Positions 1 to 12,188 of a stretch of DNA of 64,000 bases are shown piece by piece. Source of the stretch: Chinchilla lanigera (Eukaryota; Chordata; Mammalia; Rodentia; Chinchillidae); NCBI RefSeq assembly GCF_000276665.1, contig NW_004955446.1:10673308-10737307 (forward strand), written 5' to 3'. Position numbers and translations under genes: made by a program. Every line of letters starts with the position of its first letter. The stretch's first letter is position 1. A model generated the notes under the pieces. That model saw nothing but the letters and a program-made list of their open reading frames with translations. It was not told the origin of the DNA and did not search any database.

Positions 1-61
1 TATTTTGTAAATGGATGTCTGCCTGTTAATATGTTTTCCTTCTTTTATTTTTTAAGATAAA

Positions 62-440
62 AAAATTTTAAAAAGAGAATATAGTATTTACTCACAATGG
101 AGTACTACTGTCCCATAAAGAAGGATAAACGAGTCATTTATAGGAAAATGGAGGTAACTTGAGACCATAATGCTAAGTGAAATAAGACACATAAGTTTAA
201 ATAATCCATGGCTTATTTTGTATGAGAAACTAATGTATAAATAATTAAAGAGCAAAATAAAGATACAGGAAACAGGAAGGTAGCTCTTTTGCAAGTGAAA
301 AAGGGATCTAGAGATGGAGAGAGAAGTGAGGGAGGGAAGGGAAAATCAGAAGAATTAAGGTAAGTTGTGTACAAGCACCAACTCCCCATGGTGAATGTAA
401 TCACTGTGCACAGTAAACAAATACTAATAAGAAAAAGAAA
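62..440 (+). mobile_element. L1 LINE 3' end fragment
   Basis: Resembles the 3' UTR of L1 elements: 'cccataaagaaggataaa', then 'gctaagtgaaataag', then a G/A-rich part and a tail with 'actaataagaaaaag'. The same tail type recurs at 9645-9740, so it is probably a lineage-specific L1 3' end. Confidence 0.7.
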
Positions 441-1162
441 ACTTGCTATAGTTATTTTTCATTCCCTGCATTGCAACATTCTTAATTGTTTTCCTATTTC
501 TCAGTCTGTCTCCATATAATCTTTTCTTGACACTGTTTCCAAAGGATATTCCAGCATATGTTCACATCACTGTCCTGGCTAACATCTTTTGGTCCTTCTT
601 CATTTCCTCCATAAAAATACCCCAGTTATTTAGGTCATCAAGATCTCTGCTTGCCATTCCTGCTTGTCACTATTCTTCCACACATAATCTTTCAATGTGA
701 TTCACACAATAGGCCCACTCTTTAAACTTTTTCCTCTCAACTAACACCTAATTATTTTCAAAAACAAGAGTCAGATCTCTGTTTCTGCAGAGAATGTTCC
801 GACTGGCCTCTAGGAGTGTAGGAACACTCATACTGCTACCTTGTTTACCTCCCCATCCCATCACTAGATGAAAAGTTTCATGAAAGATGAGCCTTCCTTT
901 TCATTACCTGTGTTCCCAGAGGTTTCACAATGTCTACTATGTAATAGATTCTCCATAAGTTTTTGCTAAACAAGTGAATGAAAAAATGCTTAAATAGAAG
1001 TTGCTATATTATACAGGCACATGGTGGGAACCTCTACTGAAGACTTTCCTAATCACAGCATTTTACCTTTTCTTTCAATTACCTAATGAACTTCCAAAAA
1101 AATTTCTAAATTGGACATCACTAAAACAAGTATCTCATTCCTAGTTCTTTATATCTCTTGCT
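441..1162 (+). mobile_element. L2-like LINE remnant in gene-free flank
   Basis: No gene seen. The right part (about 700-990) resembles an L2 3' end, finishing 'ctccataagtttttgctaaacaag', cf. the usual 'ctcaataaatgtttgttgaatga'. The rest is unassigned. Confidence 0.4.
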
Positions 1163-1557
1163 ATCCATGAGTAATCTGTTCCAGGACCTCTCAGGTTTCA
1201 AAATCCAATGATGCTCAGAATCCTTATAACACTGTGGTATTTGTGTATAACTTACGCACATATTCCCATATACTTTAAATCATCCCCAGATTGTTTGTAG
1301 TACCTGATAAAATGTAAAGGCCATACAAGTAGCTGTTGTGTTATTTTTTAAAGAGAGAAAAAATAAAAACAATACAGAATTTCAAAACAAGATGACAGAA
1401 AATTAACAGTGGTTATTAAATAGCATATTGTGTTAATTAAAGATTAAAAAGAAAAACTCTTTGTACATATCCTGTACAAATAATTTTTTAAATATTTTCA
1501 ATTCATACTTAGTTGAATTCCTGAATACAGCACCTGCAGATTGTACAGTAACCTGAA
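1163..1557. mobile_element. Tigger2/MER2-like DNA transposon remnant
   Basis: Follows the MER2-type layout in order: 'ttccaggacctctcaggtt', 'atgctcagaatccttata', 'atactttaaatcatccccag', 'tgtacatatcctgtaca', and a terminal part near 'attttcaattcatacttag'. No transposase ORF; internal part only. Ancient pogo-type non-autonomous copy. Confidence 0.65.
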
Positions 1558-2324
1558 AATTTTTGAACAGTTTGGGAAACAAAGAGAAACCAATATATCT
1601 ACAGCATGCCATGAGATTTGCATATTAATAATAATAGTAGGAACAACCACTCACAGTTTCCCTATATCTAAGAGCTCCCTATGAATATAGTTACCCTCAC
1701 TCTTCAGTTAGAAGTAAATGAACCTACATGTTCACAACATAAAGAAAAAAACCTTACCTATTTTAAAAGAGGCATAATAAGAAAAAAAGTTAAATGAGAA
1801 TACAAAATTATGATTTACATCTGAATAAGAAATAAATGTGTACTCTCAAAAGAGGTGCAGATTCACGAGAAGTAAAGTAATATGAAGACTAGAATCAAAG
1901 GCTACAAGTATCTTAAAAACCCTGCCACATGTACAACCCATCTTTCTTGTTAGAAAATTAACTGCAACAATGAGAACAACTGAGCTTTTTCTCGGCAATT
2001 GGAGAGTAAGAAATGAGAGTGGTAGACTGGTCAACTTGAGAAATCTAGTAAGAATCTACCTCATAATGAATACTATCATTTCATTGCATATTTAAATGAA
2101 ATAGGAAGTGGGTTGAAATTCATTGAAATAATTTATTTGACATGATCAAGATAATTTGGAGTGGAAGAAAAGTCTTATTAATATAGAGAAGTGGTAACTT
2201 AAATCCCAAAACAGCTCAAGATTAAAAATAATACAATTTTTTTCTAAATTGCTTTGCAACATTATGCCACATGAGGGCACCAAAGCCTTAAAAATCTTTT
2301 CATATTTTCTGCTCAAATAAGTTC
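1558..2324. other. Gene-free flank, nothing recognised
   Basis: AT-rich; no ORF, RNA gene or repeat family recognised. Confidence 0.4.
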
Positions 2325-2445
2325 TTCAAATTCTTTCAGTGAACATTTTTTGAACATTGTTATTATACATTTTATAGACAAGGAGCTATAATAAGGATAC
2401 AAAGATAGATGAAATAGGATTATTGGTCTTGGACAGTGAGCTTGA
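2325..2445 (-). mobile_element. L2 LINE 3' end fragment
   Basis: Antisense L2-type end: 'ttcagtgaacattttttgaa' through 'ggatacaaagatagatga'. Weakly conserved. Confidence 0.45.
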
Positions 2446-2524
2446 GTTCAAGGTGAGGGTGGTTTCAGAACTCCAGAGGAGAATGTTACAGGGATCTCTT
2501 AGTTGTGTTTGTTTGCCTGGTTGC

Positions 2525-2590
2525 TTGTTTGTTTGCTGAGGTACTGGAGATCAGACTCTACCACTGAGCTGCACCCCAGCCCAAATTTCA
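2525..2590 (-). mobile_element. Degenerate ID-like SINE
   Basis: Antisense tRNA-like body: 'ggtactggagatcagac' then 'accactgagctgcaccccag'. Truncated. Confidence 0.6.
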
Positions 2591-2669
2591 CATCTCAAAC
2601 TACTACTGGCCTTAGGTCTAAGCATGTCGAATCTATCCTTGCTAGTGGTTCTCTAAGTATAGCCCAGAC

Positions 2670-3095
2670 TCCTGGGTCTCCCACAGTGGGCTGTGTCTAC
2701 AGGTAGAGAATCAGGAAAGCTGACAGCATAGCTCAGTGTAGGTTCACAGGCCTGAGAACCAGGAAAAGCAATGGCATAATTCTTAGTCCAGGGCTGAGAA
2801 ACTGGGATACCACTGGGAGAACTTGGAGTTCTAATGGTCAAGGATAGGATAAAGTGTCCTAGCTCTGGAACGGAAATATTTCATCTTTCTTCTGCCATTT
2901 TTGTTATTTCCAGGCCCTCAGCTGATTGGATGGTACCCACTCACAATGGGTGAGGGGGACATTTCTTCACTCCACTGACTGAAATGCCAGTCTCTTCTGG
3001 ACCCACCTAACAGACACACCCAGAAATAATGCATTACCTCTCTCTAGGTATCTTTCATACCAGTCAAGTTGACACCTAAAGCTAACCGTCACAAT
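2670..3095 (+). repeat. Ancient mammalian interspersed repeat, class not assigned
   Basis: Contains 'ggcctgagaaccaggaaaag', 'ctcagctgattggatggtac', 'cagacacacccagaaataat' and 'ccagtcaagttgacacctaa', a run of motifs I recall from a common mammalian dispersed repeat. I cannot name the family with confidence. Confidence 0.45.
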
Positions 3096-4244
3096 AACTT
3101 TCTTCATACTCACATTTACTTATAGGTTTGCCCAGTTCATTTGGAGTTCAATTCCTCTCTTTCATGAGTTAGAAAATACTTTGATGTCAGTTTTATGCCT
3201 TTCAACATCTTTAGATGTCAATGTATAGCTAGGGGTTAAGAAAAACAGATACTTCATATCAAGGATCTAAATTGCAGTTTTACTGAAAGATGTTCTATTT
3301 AAAACAGTAAAAACATTAATTTTATTAAATTTCAAACTTTTGATATTCTATTTTATGAAATAAGACATCCACCTAAGCCTAAATATTCTGTATTACTTAG
3401 ACTTTGCTATTTTCAAAGCATGAGGCAAATAAATTACACAAGTATATCTAGAGAAACAGTTCATACCACCTATGACTTTTTAATGAGTCAAAATGAAAAA
3501 TGACAATTTTTAAAGTAAGAGTTAATAAATTTCATACATCTTAACAAAACAAAGGAATGTGATCTTCTTTACCACACTGAAACTAGACCATCCACATGGT
3601 AACTGCAGCCTTCAGAGTAGTTACATTGCTGGGTCCTGCACTTACCATGAACTCAGCATAGCATCAGTCCATGAATAATTCTGGTGACACTGCCGTTACC
3701 TAGAAAATTTTTGGTAGTATTCTTTTAGATGTCCTCTGAAGTCAATACATATTGTGAATCTCTTTGATAGTGGCATTCTTTGGCCTTAGAAGACCCTGCT
3801 TACAAGTTGTGGAATTCTTTATCTCTTTGTGCCATACACCACAGAAGAATGCATAAAACATACGCACTTTCATTTGCAGAAGCTTTAAATACATTCTACT
3901 GTGTCTGATGTAAATTTTATTTTTAGAAATATCAAAATTTCTGTTCAAAGAGAAGTATCTGGAGTTTTTGGAAATAAGCAAATTTCCAGGTATTGAGGCT
4001 ATGTCTAGCTACACAGAAAGTCCATGACATATTTCACCTGGATTTAGTTATAAAGATACAGATATACAGATAAAATAGAGGATGTTTCTTGAGGCAGGGC
4101 CACATTTTTATATTCTGGGTTCCCTCATTCATTAGCACTAAACTTTTCCTGTGGTAATTGATCAATAATTATCTCTTTTATTTTTAGATATGAGTTACTT
4201 TGAACAAGGAAGAGAAAATGAGCTTATATACTAAAAGCAAGAAA
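3096..4244. other. Gene-free flank, nothing recognised
   Basis: AT-rich DNA with only short chance ORFs; no repeat family recognised. Confidence 0.4.
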
Positions 4245-5291
4245 AATTGCTGGTCTGGCCCTGGAGTGCTGGACTGAGGTGACAAAGGAGTAAGAGGAGC
4301 CATTGTCCCCACCACACATAGCCAGGGTTGAAGTTAGGTGATCCCACTCTGGGTGACATGCCACTCCTGCCCCTGCTCTACCCACAGAGTCCAGTACCAG
4401 TGTGGTGCTGAGGGACTATACTCAAGACAATGTAATTTTTGACAATGAGGCTGTGTACTTCTCCTGGGAGGAATGGGGTTTTCTTGATGAGGCTCAGACA
4501 CCTGTGCCCCAGTATTGTCCTAGAGACACTTAGGTCTTCACTGTCAATGGCCTGGAATGGATACTGAGGAGGAACATTTTGAGCATGGTATCTGTAGAGT
4601 ACCACAAATCAGGATTCCAAATCCAGATCCACTAACCCAGCATAACCCAGAAAGCTTATTTTTGTGAACTATGTGTCCCTATCATGGAAAACATTTCATA
4701 TCTGGCTGAACGCTAAGGAACACATAGTGTCACAAATTGTGCGTGAATGGGGCATTGGGAAATAAGTGTTTCAGTGCAAACCTCATTAACACCAGAAGCA
4801 CAGTGGAGAAAAACCCCAGTAGGGATGTGAGAAGGGGATCCTTTGTGAACAACTGCAGAATTTGTACATAAGGGACACCCTTTCTCTGCAAAGAGCTTGG
4901 GACAGACTTCCCAGACATTGTAGGTCTTTTTCAGCAAAAGATCTCTTCAAAGGAATGGAGCCACACAGAGACACTAAGTGTGAGGAGGCTTTTTGGAATG
5001 AAAGTTACAAATGTGGTGAGTGCAAGAGTCTTCTACCACAAACACACTTATACAGCACCAGAGAATCCACACTGGAAAAAGAGCTATGAGTTTAACAGGT
5101 GTGTGGACACATTCAGCCTCAAGCACACATTTGTTTAGCAAGAGACAGTCCACTTGGAGGGCAGTGAATGTGGTATGACATTCAGGTTCAAATATAAACT
5201 TGTTCAGCACTAACCTGTTCACGCTGGAGAAAAGCCTCATGAGCATACCAAATGTGGGAAGGCTTTTTGGTTGCAAATCCAAACTTGCTGA

Positions 5292-5392
5292 AGACTGAGG
5301 TGTAGCCCAGTTGTAGTGTTGTTCTTGCGTAGTTAACACACATGAGGGCCTGGAGTCAGTCTCTAGCACCAGAACAACAAAACCTCAGAAAA
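5292..5392 (+). mobile_element. ID-like SINE inside the zinc-finger pseudogene
   Basis: Degenerate tRNA-like body 'gaggtgtagcccagttgtag' then 'gagggcctggagtcagtct', ending in an A/C-rich tail. It splits the finger region. Confidence 0.6.
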
Positions 5393-5612
5393 ACCTGTTC
5401 CAGAAAATTCACACTGGAGCAAGAGCTTATGAGTGTAGCAAATATGATTCTTTACACAAAGCTCCAGCCTTGCTCAATAGCAGAGTTCACACAAGAACAG
5501 GGCCCTGGGAGTACAGTACACGTGAAAGATGCTTTTGCTCCAACTGCAGGGACACCAGAAACTTTACACCAGATACAGGCTTCAAGCCAATTCAGTTATG
5601 AGTCTACTCTGA

Positions 5613-5690
5613 GGGCTGCAGATGTAGCTCAGTGGTACAGCACTTGCCAAGCATATATGAGGTCCTGGGTCTGACTCACAGCACTGCTAC
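5613..5690 (+). mobile_element. ID-like SINE inside the zinc-finger pseudogene
   Basis: 'gggctgcagatgtagctcag' then 'gaggtcctgggtctgac'. Degenerate; no clear tail. Confidence 0.65.
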
Positions 5691-5875
5691 AAAGAGGTCT
5701 ATTTTCATTCAGTACTAAAAATGACACAATCCAGATAGTTTCATTAATTCAGTGAATGTGTGACACTGGTATGAAAACCTTCAGCCAAACCTCTGGTTCG
5801 TTCACTACAAATTCCACACAAGATAACGGCCTTAGGCCTTCAATGAGTATGTTATTTCCGTTCAATGCTAATATA

Positions 5876-6259
5876 TAATATATGGGAAGTTTACAGGAGC
5901 TGCATTTTAAATTTTCACCTGCCCAGATCAGGATCCTTGCCTGAATTATGCCATTGCTAGATTCATTGGCAGAAAGCAGCCACCCTTAACCACCTGGTAG
6001 GTCTACAGAATGTTTAGAGGAGACAAGTGTGTCTCTCACACACACTGAAGAATATCATGGTCTGATCTGTTAATGTTTTCCATTCCCTTCTTTGTGACAA
6101 GTTCAGGCATGAACCTGACTTGGTTTTGGCCCAAAGGATCCACTCTGGGTATACAGCTGGTAGCTTATAAAATTTTACCTTAGGGATGGCACTGTTGGCC
6201 TTCTGTAAATTATGGGCCTGGGAACTGTCTCCTTCCCGTTGTTAAGATATGTGCAGTAC
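5876..6259. other. Gene-free flank, nothing recognised
   Basis: May include the decayed 3' part of the zinc-finger retrocopy, but nothing can be shown. Confidence 0.3.
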
Positions 6260-6269
6260 AAAAGGTCTT

Positions 6270-6369
6270 TTTTTTTTTTTTTGGTTTTTCTCCGGTACCG
6301 GGAACCGAACTCACGACCTTGCGCTTGCCAGGCAGGCGCTTTTGCCGCTGAGCTAAACCCCCAGCCCCC
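6270..6369 (-). mobile_element. Young ID-like SINE with intact target-site duplication
   Basis: Full antisense copy with T-tail, 'ccggtaccgggaaccgaac', 'gcttgccaggcaggcgc' and 'gctgagctaaaccc'. Flanked by a 10-bp perfect duplication, aaaaggtctt, at 6260-6269 and 6370-6379. Confidence 0.93.
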
Positions 6370-6719
6370 AAAAGGTCTTATTTAAGTTAAAAAAAAAAAC
6401 CAAACATAACTTATTAGAGCCTCCTATCAGTGAATAAGACCTCACTGATATCTTTATGTGATAGGATACTATTGATGAACTGCCTTGGGAAAATTCTAAT
6501 ACAGGCTAAATACTTGTTCAACCTTTCCTCCATTCCAGCATGTCAATAATAATTTTCCTTTTACTGTGACAATAACATATACCCTGTCTAAATGACTCCA
6601 CCTAAAGTCACATCTGAAGGATGAATTCACAAGTTCTCCTTCCTGCCTTACCTTTCAGCTTTAAGCAATCATAATATGGGTCTTGCTTTAAAAGTTTAAA
6701 TAGAAACAGAGGAAGTCTG

Positions 6720-7070
6720 ACATTCTAGTTTCCCATTGCACGCAGGATAAAATCATCTCTGTCAAAGTGATAAGGATGTTTTACGACATGGCTCTTGCTG
6801 CCTCACTAGCATCCTATCCCTTTTTCCTTATACCTATACCAAACTCCCTAAGTTTTCCTGAACACAGCAGTCTGTTCCTTTGCCTAAAATTCTCTTCTGC
6901 CTCGTGTGCCTTAGTATACCTCATAGAAAAGCTAACTATGACATCCTCCGGAAAGCTTTCCTTGAGTCGTCATACTCCGCTTGTTTGGCCCCAATGCTCT
7001 GTACACCGCACACTTGAAAACCCATTTGCAGGAGTCTATCCTACAAAGCTGCAATGAATTTCAGCACAGA
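6720..7070 (+). mobile_element. L2 LINE 3' region
   Basis: L2-type signature: 'ttgcacgcaggataaaatc', 'cctaaaattctcttctgcct', 'catcctccggaaagctttcc'. The 96-residue ORF across it has no gene features. Confidence 0.6.
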
Positions 7071-7167
7071 ATTATTCTTTGCATCCTTACCACAAGGCCA
7101 ACTAAGAAGGCTTTCATTTTACTGACCTAAATTTGAAAAGTTACGGTTATAAGAAATACTACCAAAG

Positions 7168-7345
7168 AAGTCACTAAGAATTGAACTTAGGGCCTTCACA
7201 CTGAGCTACATCCTTAATCCTTTTAAAATTGAGACAGTGTCTCACAAGGTCCCAGAACTGCCGAGGCTGGCTGAAATTCACATTCCTCCTACCTCAGCCT
7301 CCCTAGGATCACAGGCCTCTGCCACCATGCATGGCTTTTGTTATA
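7168..7345 (-). mobile_element. B1-dID dimeric SINE
   Basis: On the minus strand a B1 body is followed by 'tgtctcaattttaaaagg' and an ID-like half ('gatgtagctcagtg'). Dimeric B1-ID elements are known from several rodent families. Old and diverged. Confidence 0.65.
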
Positions 7346-8842
7346 GCATAAATTAAAAACTAGTGGAGGCTTTCCTTCTACACCTCTTCATCCTGGGATC
7401 AGACCTCTTTTCATTTAGGTTGAGAACAGACTATTTGATCTTTGGCACCCATGACAATCTTTAGCTCTGCCTCTAGTTAGGTCTGATAGGATTCAGCCCT
7501 TTCCGCAACTTGTTTCCTATGGATTTAGGTTCCATGTGGTATCTCTGTGCTGGCTTAACTGTTTAAGGAAGGTAATTATCCATCCCCTTCCTGGACTGCA
7601 GATCCAATAGACTGATTTCATTTTTTTCCTCTCAGAGATCTTTCATCTTGTGCTGCCCTCCTCACTGTGCCTGGTTCTGTTAAGCTACATCTTGTGCTAC
7701 AAATTAGCTTCATCACCTACAGCTTTCTACAGCACCTGTCCAGCTCCACACACAGGAGCCAAAATCCTAGAAACCCGATGCTTTGTAAAAGCAACTTCCA
7801 ACGTCAAATGTTGACTCATCTGTTTCAAAATTGTCTTATTTCCTGTGGCTGGTAAGAAGATGCTCCTGGTACTTAACATGTTCAGAACAAAACCAGGGAC
7901 TACTGCCATTGTTACATAAGAAAAAAAATTACCACTTTGAGAGACAGGTAAGGTCTCTCACTATCTTCATGTTTCACCAGTTTCCCCATTTTATCAGCAA
8001 AAATCTCTATATTGCATTTCTGTCCTTGTCATTGAGGATACAATACATCTTACCTTCTGTGGTATAACTTTTACATATGGGAAAAACATTTTCTTAGAAG
8101 TGCCTTGTAGAACTGAAAAATGACACATATAAGTGTGTAAAGATCAAATACCACAACCCAAGACTCACGCTGGTTTCCAAAGTCCTAGCTTTTCAGACTT
8201 AAACACAAAGACCAGCAAACTGCTGCTCCCAGTTTCACTGGAGTATAAAACCATTTGTTCATCTGCAGTTGCTCTGATGAAATGGCACAGTTAAAGTAGT
8301 TCTGACAGAGATCACATAATCTAGAGCATTTGCTATCTGGAATTTTATCAACACCTAATTTAGAAAATCATCTCCAAACAAGAAATTGCATACATCTTAA
8401 TAGACTGCACAAGGCCTCTGATAACAGAATTCATTTCTCACTACCCACATTTTAGAAATTCTGTCCAATAACTCATTTACTACAAAAGTCACCAAAATAA
8501 CTTAAAAACCTGAACAATGTCAGAACAGTAAGTTCAGATTTAAAAGGAAAAATAGTTACAATAAAATACCATTCCTAAAGGGTACAGGGGAAAAAAAGGA
8601 AATACTAACTCCAAATAAAATGCCTTTTAACCTGACCAAGTCACCTTCTTATAAAGCAACTGCAACTACTTATTACAATATTCTGACTAAAAAGAAATTG
8701 CATTGGATTAATCAAATTTCTATTTTTCCCCCTTTCTAGCAATTAAAGAAACTTATATTAAAAGCTTTAAGGCTATGAAAAAAAAAAGTACATTCCCAAC
8801 TGAGAAAAGGCACAGTGGCATCTCAAAAAAAAAAACAGTGAG
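7346..8842. other. Gene-free 3' flank of GPBP1, nothing recognised
   Basis: No repeat or exon recognised; A-rich runs near 8780 and 8825. Confidence 0.35.
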
Positions 8843-8848
8843 TTTATT
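8843..8848 (-). terminator. Candidate distal poly(A) signal AATAAA
   Basis: AATAAA followed by CTCACTG and a T-rich run on the minus strand. If used, the 3' UTR would be about 4.1 kb and would include two B1/ID insertions and a MITE. Confidence 0.25.
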
Positions 8849-9381
8849 TTAGGACACCTAGTGCCCATTAAAAATGGGTAAAATGAATTACAACGAGTCA
8901 TCCCCTCCTTCATAGTAATTCCTCAGTCCAATGTCTTTGCTCATCTTCAGTGTTCCATAAAATTAGGACGAACCTTAACAAAGTGAATGTAGAAAGTAAA
9001 AAACAGAAAGTACTTTACCTTATTGTAGTGCTTACTACCACAGGCAGCATGTGATGCGCCTGAGGCTGTTCTATCAAAGTATGGAGCATCCTTGTAATTA
9101 ATTTACAAAAATATTACAGCATTCACATTCAAGAGGCACATTTCAGAATATTGGTAACTCTTGTATTTAAAAGATAAATAAGATCAAGTTAAGTTCATAA
9201 TTGACCTTAAAGACAAATGAAGTAGAAACGAGACAGGTCGTTTTACTTCACAGTGAGAACTCAAGATTGTCTCACATCATTTAGAACCATTTAGAATGGT
9301 ACTTGCCTATTTATGTAATTTTAAAAATAGAGAACAGTACAAGCCACTGGGGCTCCTGCTACTTAACATAGTGTTAATAGT

Positions 9382-9447
9382 AGTGAACTCAAGACCTTGT
9401 ACTTGCCAGGCAGGTGCTTGTACCGCTGAGCTATATCCCCAGCCCCA
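9382..9447 (-). mobile_element. Truncated ID-like SINE
   Basis: 'cttgccaggcaggtgcttgt' and 'gctgagctatatccccagcc'. Lacks the 3' end. Confidence 0.8.
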
Positions 9448-9470
9448 AAACTTGTATTAGAATAATCACA

Positions 9471-9629
9471 GCTCAGGCGGGTGTACTGGCACACGCTGTA
9501 ATTCCAGCACTTAGGAGGCTGAGGTAGGAGGATCACTGCCAGTTTGAGAGTGGACTACAAGGTGAGCTCAAGTCCAGCTTGAACCGCATAGCGAGACCTT
9601 GAGTCAAACACACACACACACACACACAA
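9471..9629 (+). mobile_element. B1 SINE with (CA)n tail
   Basis: B1 body from 'gctcaggcgggtgtactggc' to 'gcgagaccttgagtcaaa', then a (CA)n microsatellite at 9606-9628. Confidence 0.85.
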
Positions 9630-9644
9630 ATCACAGCTCATGGG

Positions 9645-9740
9645 AGGGGAAAAAATACAAAGAATGTATTATGTACATGTACCAACTCCCCACAATAATT
9701 ATATACTACAATCACATACTAATAAAATCTTTGAAATAAG
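9645..9740 (+). mobile_element. L1 3' terminal fragment
   Basis: 'accaactccccacaataa' and 'catactaataaaat' match the tail of the L1 at 62-440. Confidence 0.55.
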
Positions 9741-10525
9741 AATCACTTGGAGCTCTCCTTGAAGTCCCATCATTACTGTGAAATCCTCGTATTCAGCCTT
9801 GCCTAAAAAAAGGATGTAACATCAAGCAGCACTGTACCACTGTAAGGCTATAGGAATTTTGGTACTGTTTAAAATGTACACTGCCTATCATCTCATTGGT
9901 CAACAAACCATTGTAACCTCAGGTAACCTAAACTATACTGAAGTTATCACAACAGCTACCTAAAGACAGTGTTTGGAGTTGTAGTAACACATTTCTTATT
10001 GTGTAAACCAAATTACAAATCTTACCTTACAGAAAATTTTCACAAGTATGTGCCTTTTCTAGTTACCTAAATTCTAATAAAATTGTATCTTATCATAAAG
10101 TGTGTAGGATATTATGAGACATGCAAGTAAAATCTGATGTCAGGTTACGGTAATTTTGGGGGGTCAAAAAAAAGTCACATATTCCTAAATTGAAAATGAG
10201 TGTTTCTACAACTGTATTCTAATAGCAGTAAATATAAACACTAGTGAAAGTGACTGTATTTGCTTAGGAAATAAAAACATTAACAAAAAGAACTGAAAGT
10301 ATTAAATACACTGAATCCTAATTACTGCAAATCAATCTGATTAACTTCTATATTTCAATCTTAATATTTACAGAAATCAAAATCATGCAAACCCTTAAAA
10401 CCTAACAAAACTTTTTGAAATACTACTTTAAATCACTACCATAAAATTTTGTTATTAATTTTCAATTGTACAAAAATAATTGGGGAAACAGTAGTGAGAG
10501 GAATGGATTTACAAAGGAGCATGAA
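9741..10525. other. SINE-free sequence left of the GPBP1 3' UTR
   Basis: No repeat recognised. Could belong to a long 3' UTR isoform or be plain flank. Confidence 0.3.
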
Positions 10526-10690
10526 GCCAGGTGTAGTGGTGCATGCCTGTAATCCCAGCCCACAGGAGGCTGGGGCAAGAGGATTGCCATAGCTAGCCTG
10601 GGCAACACAGTGAGTTCAAGGCCTGCCCAAACTAGATAGTGTGACCCTGTCTCAAAAAAACAAAACAAAATAAAAAAAAAAACAAACACA
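10526..10690 (+). mobile_element. B1 SINE
   Basis: 'gccaggtgtagtggtgcatg' to 'gaccctgtctcaaaaaaac', A-rich tail. Antisense to GPBP1. Confidence 0.92.
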
Positions 10691-11435
10691 AAGTATGAGA
10701 TTTTGAAGACTATCAACATTCACTACCTTGGCTGTGGTGATTTTATGGGTCAAAATATCGATTTTATCCTGTACATGCATTTTCTAATGTCAGTTTGTAC
10801 CTCAATAGAGTGGTTAAAAATTTTGCTGCAGAAGAAGTCTGACAGTCACAAAGTACTATGTGTCAAACTAGAGGGCCTAATTTTGAGTTCAGTTTCACAC
10901 TAAAGTGATACCAACGTACCACTACACATCTACAATTTAACTAGTTTCTGTACTTGTGGGCTACCTATCCAACAATCTAGTCCGAAGTCTTAAATCACTG
11001 GTTCATTATTTAAATAGCAAGGAAAAGCTACACTAATTTTAAACACTCTCTTAAAATACTTGTATATAACCAAATTTGTTAATGCCAACACTTAACAAAT
11101 GCAATTCTACCACTGTACATTTGCAGAAGTAAACTACTAAACAAGTCTGTACCACACAATGCACGAAATACAACAGTTAACTGCTATTTAATGGAATTAA
11201 AGCAGAAAGAACTGATTATAAGATAGCAAAAGACAATTTTTAAAAAGATCTCTGAAATTAGAAAACTCATTAAGAAAAGTTGTAAATGTAAATGTTTTTC
11301 AGGTCTCTTTTGTTTTAGCAAAAATGGTTTGTGTCTGGTAAGATTTCATCAGCCTATTAAGCAAATAGTGCAATTTAAGACTCCCAAGACATGCAATGTG
11401 AGATGCTGGCAATTTTGTCAAACGATGCTTTAGGT

Positions 11436-11507
11436 CAGTAGTGGTGCACCTATAACATGCCACAGGGGGCTGTGTGTATCACTGAAAGCTATGAAAGGCT
11501 ATCACTG
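11436..11507. mobile_element. Short hAT-like MITE, copy 2
   Basis: 72 bp starting CAGTAGTGGTG and ending CTATCACTG. Imperfect 8-bp flanks ctttaggt / ttgtaggt (6 of 8). Shares its layout with 13578-13658. It lies just beyond, or inside, the GPBP1 3' UTR. Confidence 0.55.
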
Positions 11508-12182
11508 TTGTAGGTTCATTTAACTCTAGCTGATTATACAGTGCATTATAGCAAACTATAATAAAAGCCTATTTTAAGAGTTAAGATGTATTTAATACAT
11601 TTTGTTACTAATTTATCCTCAAAAGTTTAAAGTGGCGCAAGTATGTTGTCTCTGTAATTTCATCATCACCAGTCTCAGTGAGAACAGCAACACCAAAAAC
11701 AGAAACAGTTTGTGGTGAAAGCTGGGGGATCTGGGCAGGGTATTGATGTGGAAAGAGAAGAACTACTGCAGCCTGCTAAGAAATACAATTTAAAAAACAT
11801 CCATCCAGCTCTTAGGATTAGATCAATCTGACATAAAACCTCAAACATTTCTGCTCTAAGCGCATGCTCTTTATAGTTAGGGTACATTTATACATAAGGA
11901 CAGGGAAGGGGGAAGCTAAAAGCAAATGAGTGTAAACAAAGCCAGAAAAATCAAAATACAAATACAAAGCTAAAATAACTCTTCCAGTCAGTAGTAAGTG
12001 ACATAATCAATGTCCAAATGAAAATGGTCAAAATTCATTCTTTGTGCTACGGATAGACTTCGCTTTTTCCTACCTCAGAAAGTAACCATCTTTAATGAAG
12101 AAAGTATAAAAAGTAACACATGCTGTGTTTAGAAACCAGTACCTTGAACACTACAGAGAACAACAATATTCTGAAAATCCAG

Positions 12183-12188
12183 TTTATT
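12183..12188 (-). terminator. Candidate poly(A) signal AATAAA with GT-rich downstream element
   Basis: AATAAA on the minus strand about 800 nt after the stop. About 25 nt downstream comes TTGTTGTTCTCTGTAGTGTT, a good downstream element. On sequence, the best of the three candidates. Confidence 0.4.

Larger units (their letters stand above)
4245..5875 (+). pseudogene. Degenerate KRAB C2H2 zinc-finger retropseudogene
   Basis: A KRAB A-box is readable at 4432-4497: VIFDNEAVYFSWEEWGFLDE and AQ. The frame then breaks. Further on are KRAB-ZNF-like pieces (QKAYFCELCVPIMENISYLA, then AER; near 4650-4710) and decayed fingers with linkers, e.g. EKPHEHTKCGKAFW near 5232-5272 and IHTGARAYECSKY near 5409-5447. 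Stops and frameshifts occur throughout, so no protein is expected. The KRAB box runs into the linker and finger region without an intron, which suggests a processed copy of a spliced KRAB-ZNF mRNA. Two ID-like SINEs interrupt it (5292-5392, 5613-5690). The parent gene is not identified. The ends are approximate; no poly(A) tail is seen. Confidence 0.8.

Noticed and set aside
4974..5369. 131-codon antisense ORF in the zinc-finger pseudogene
   Set aside because: Antisense shadow of decayed C2H2 fingers; no independent protein features.
6767..7057. 96-codon ORF on the + strand
   Set aside because: Falls in an L2 fragment and has no coding signature.
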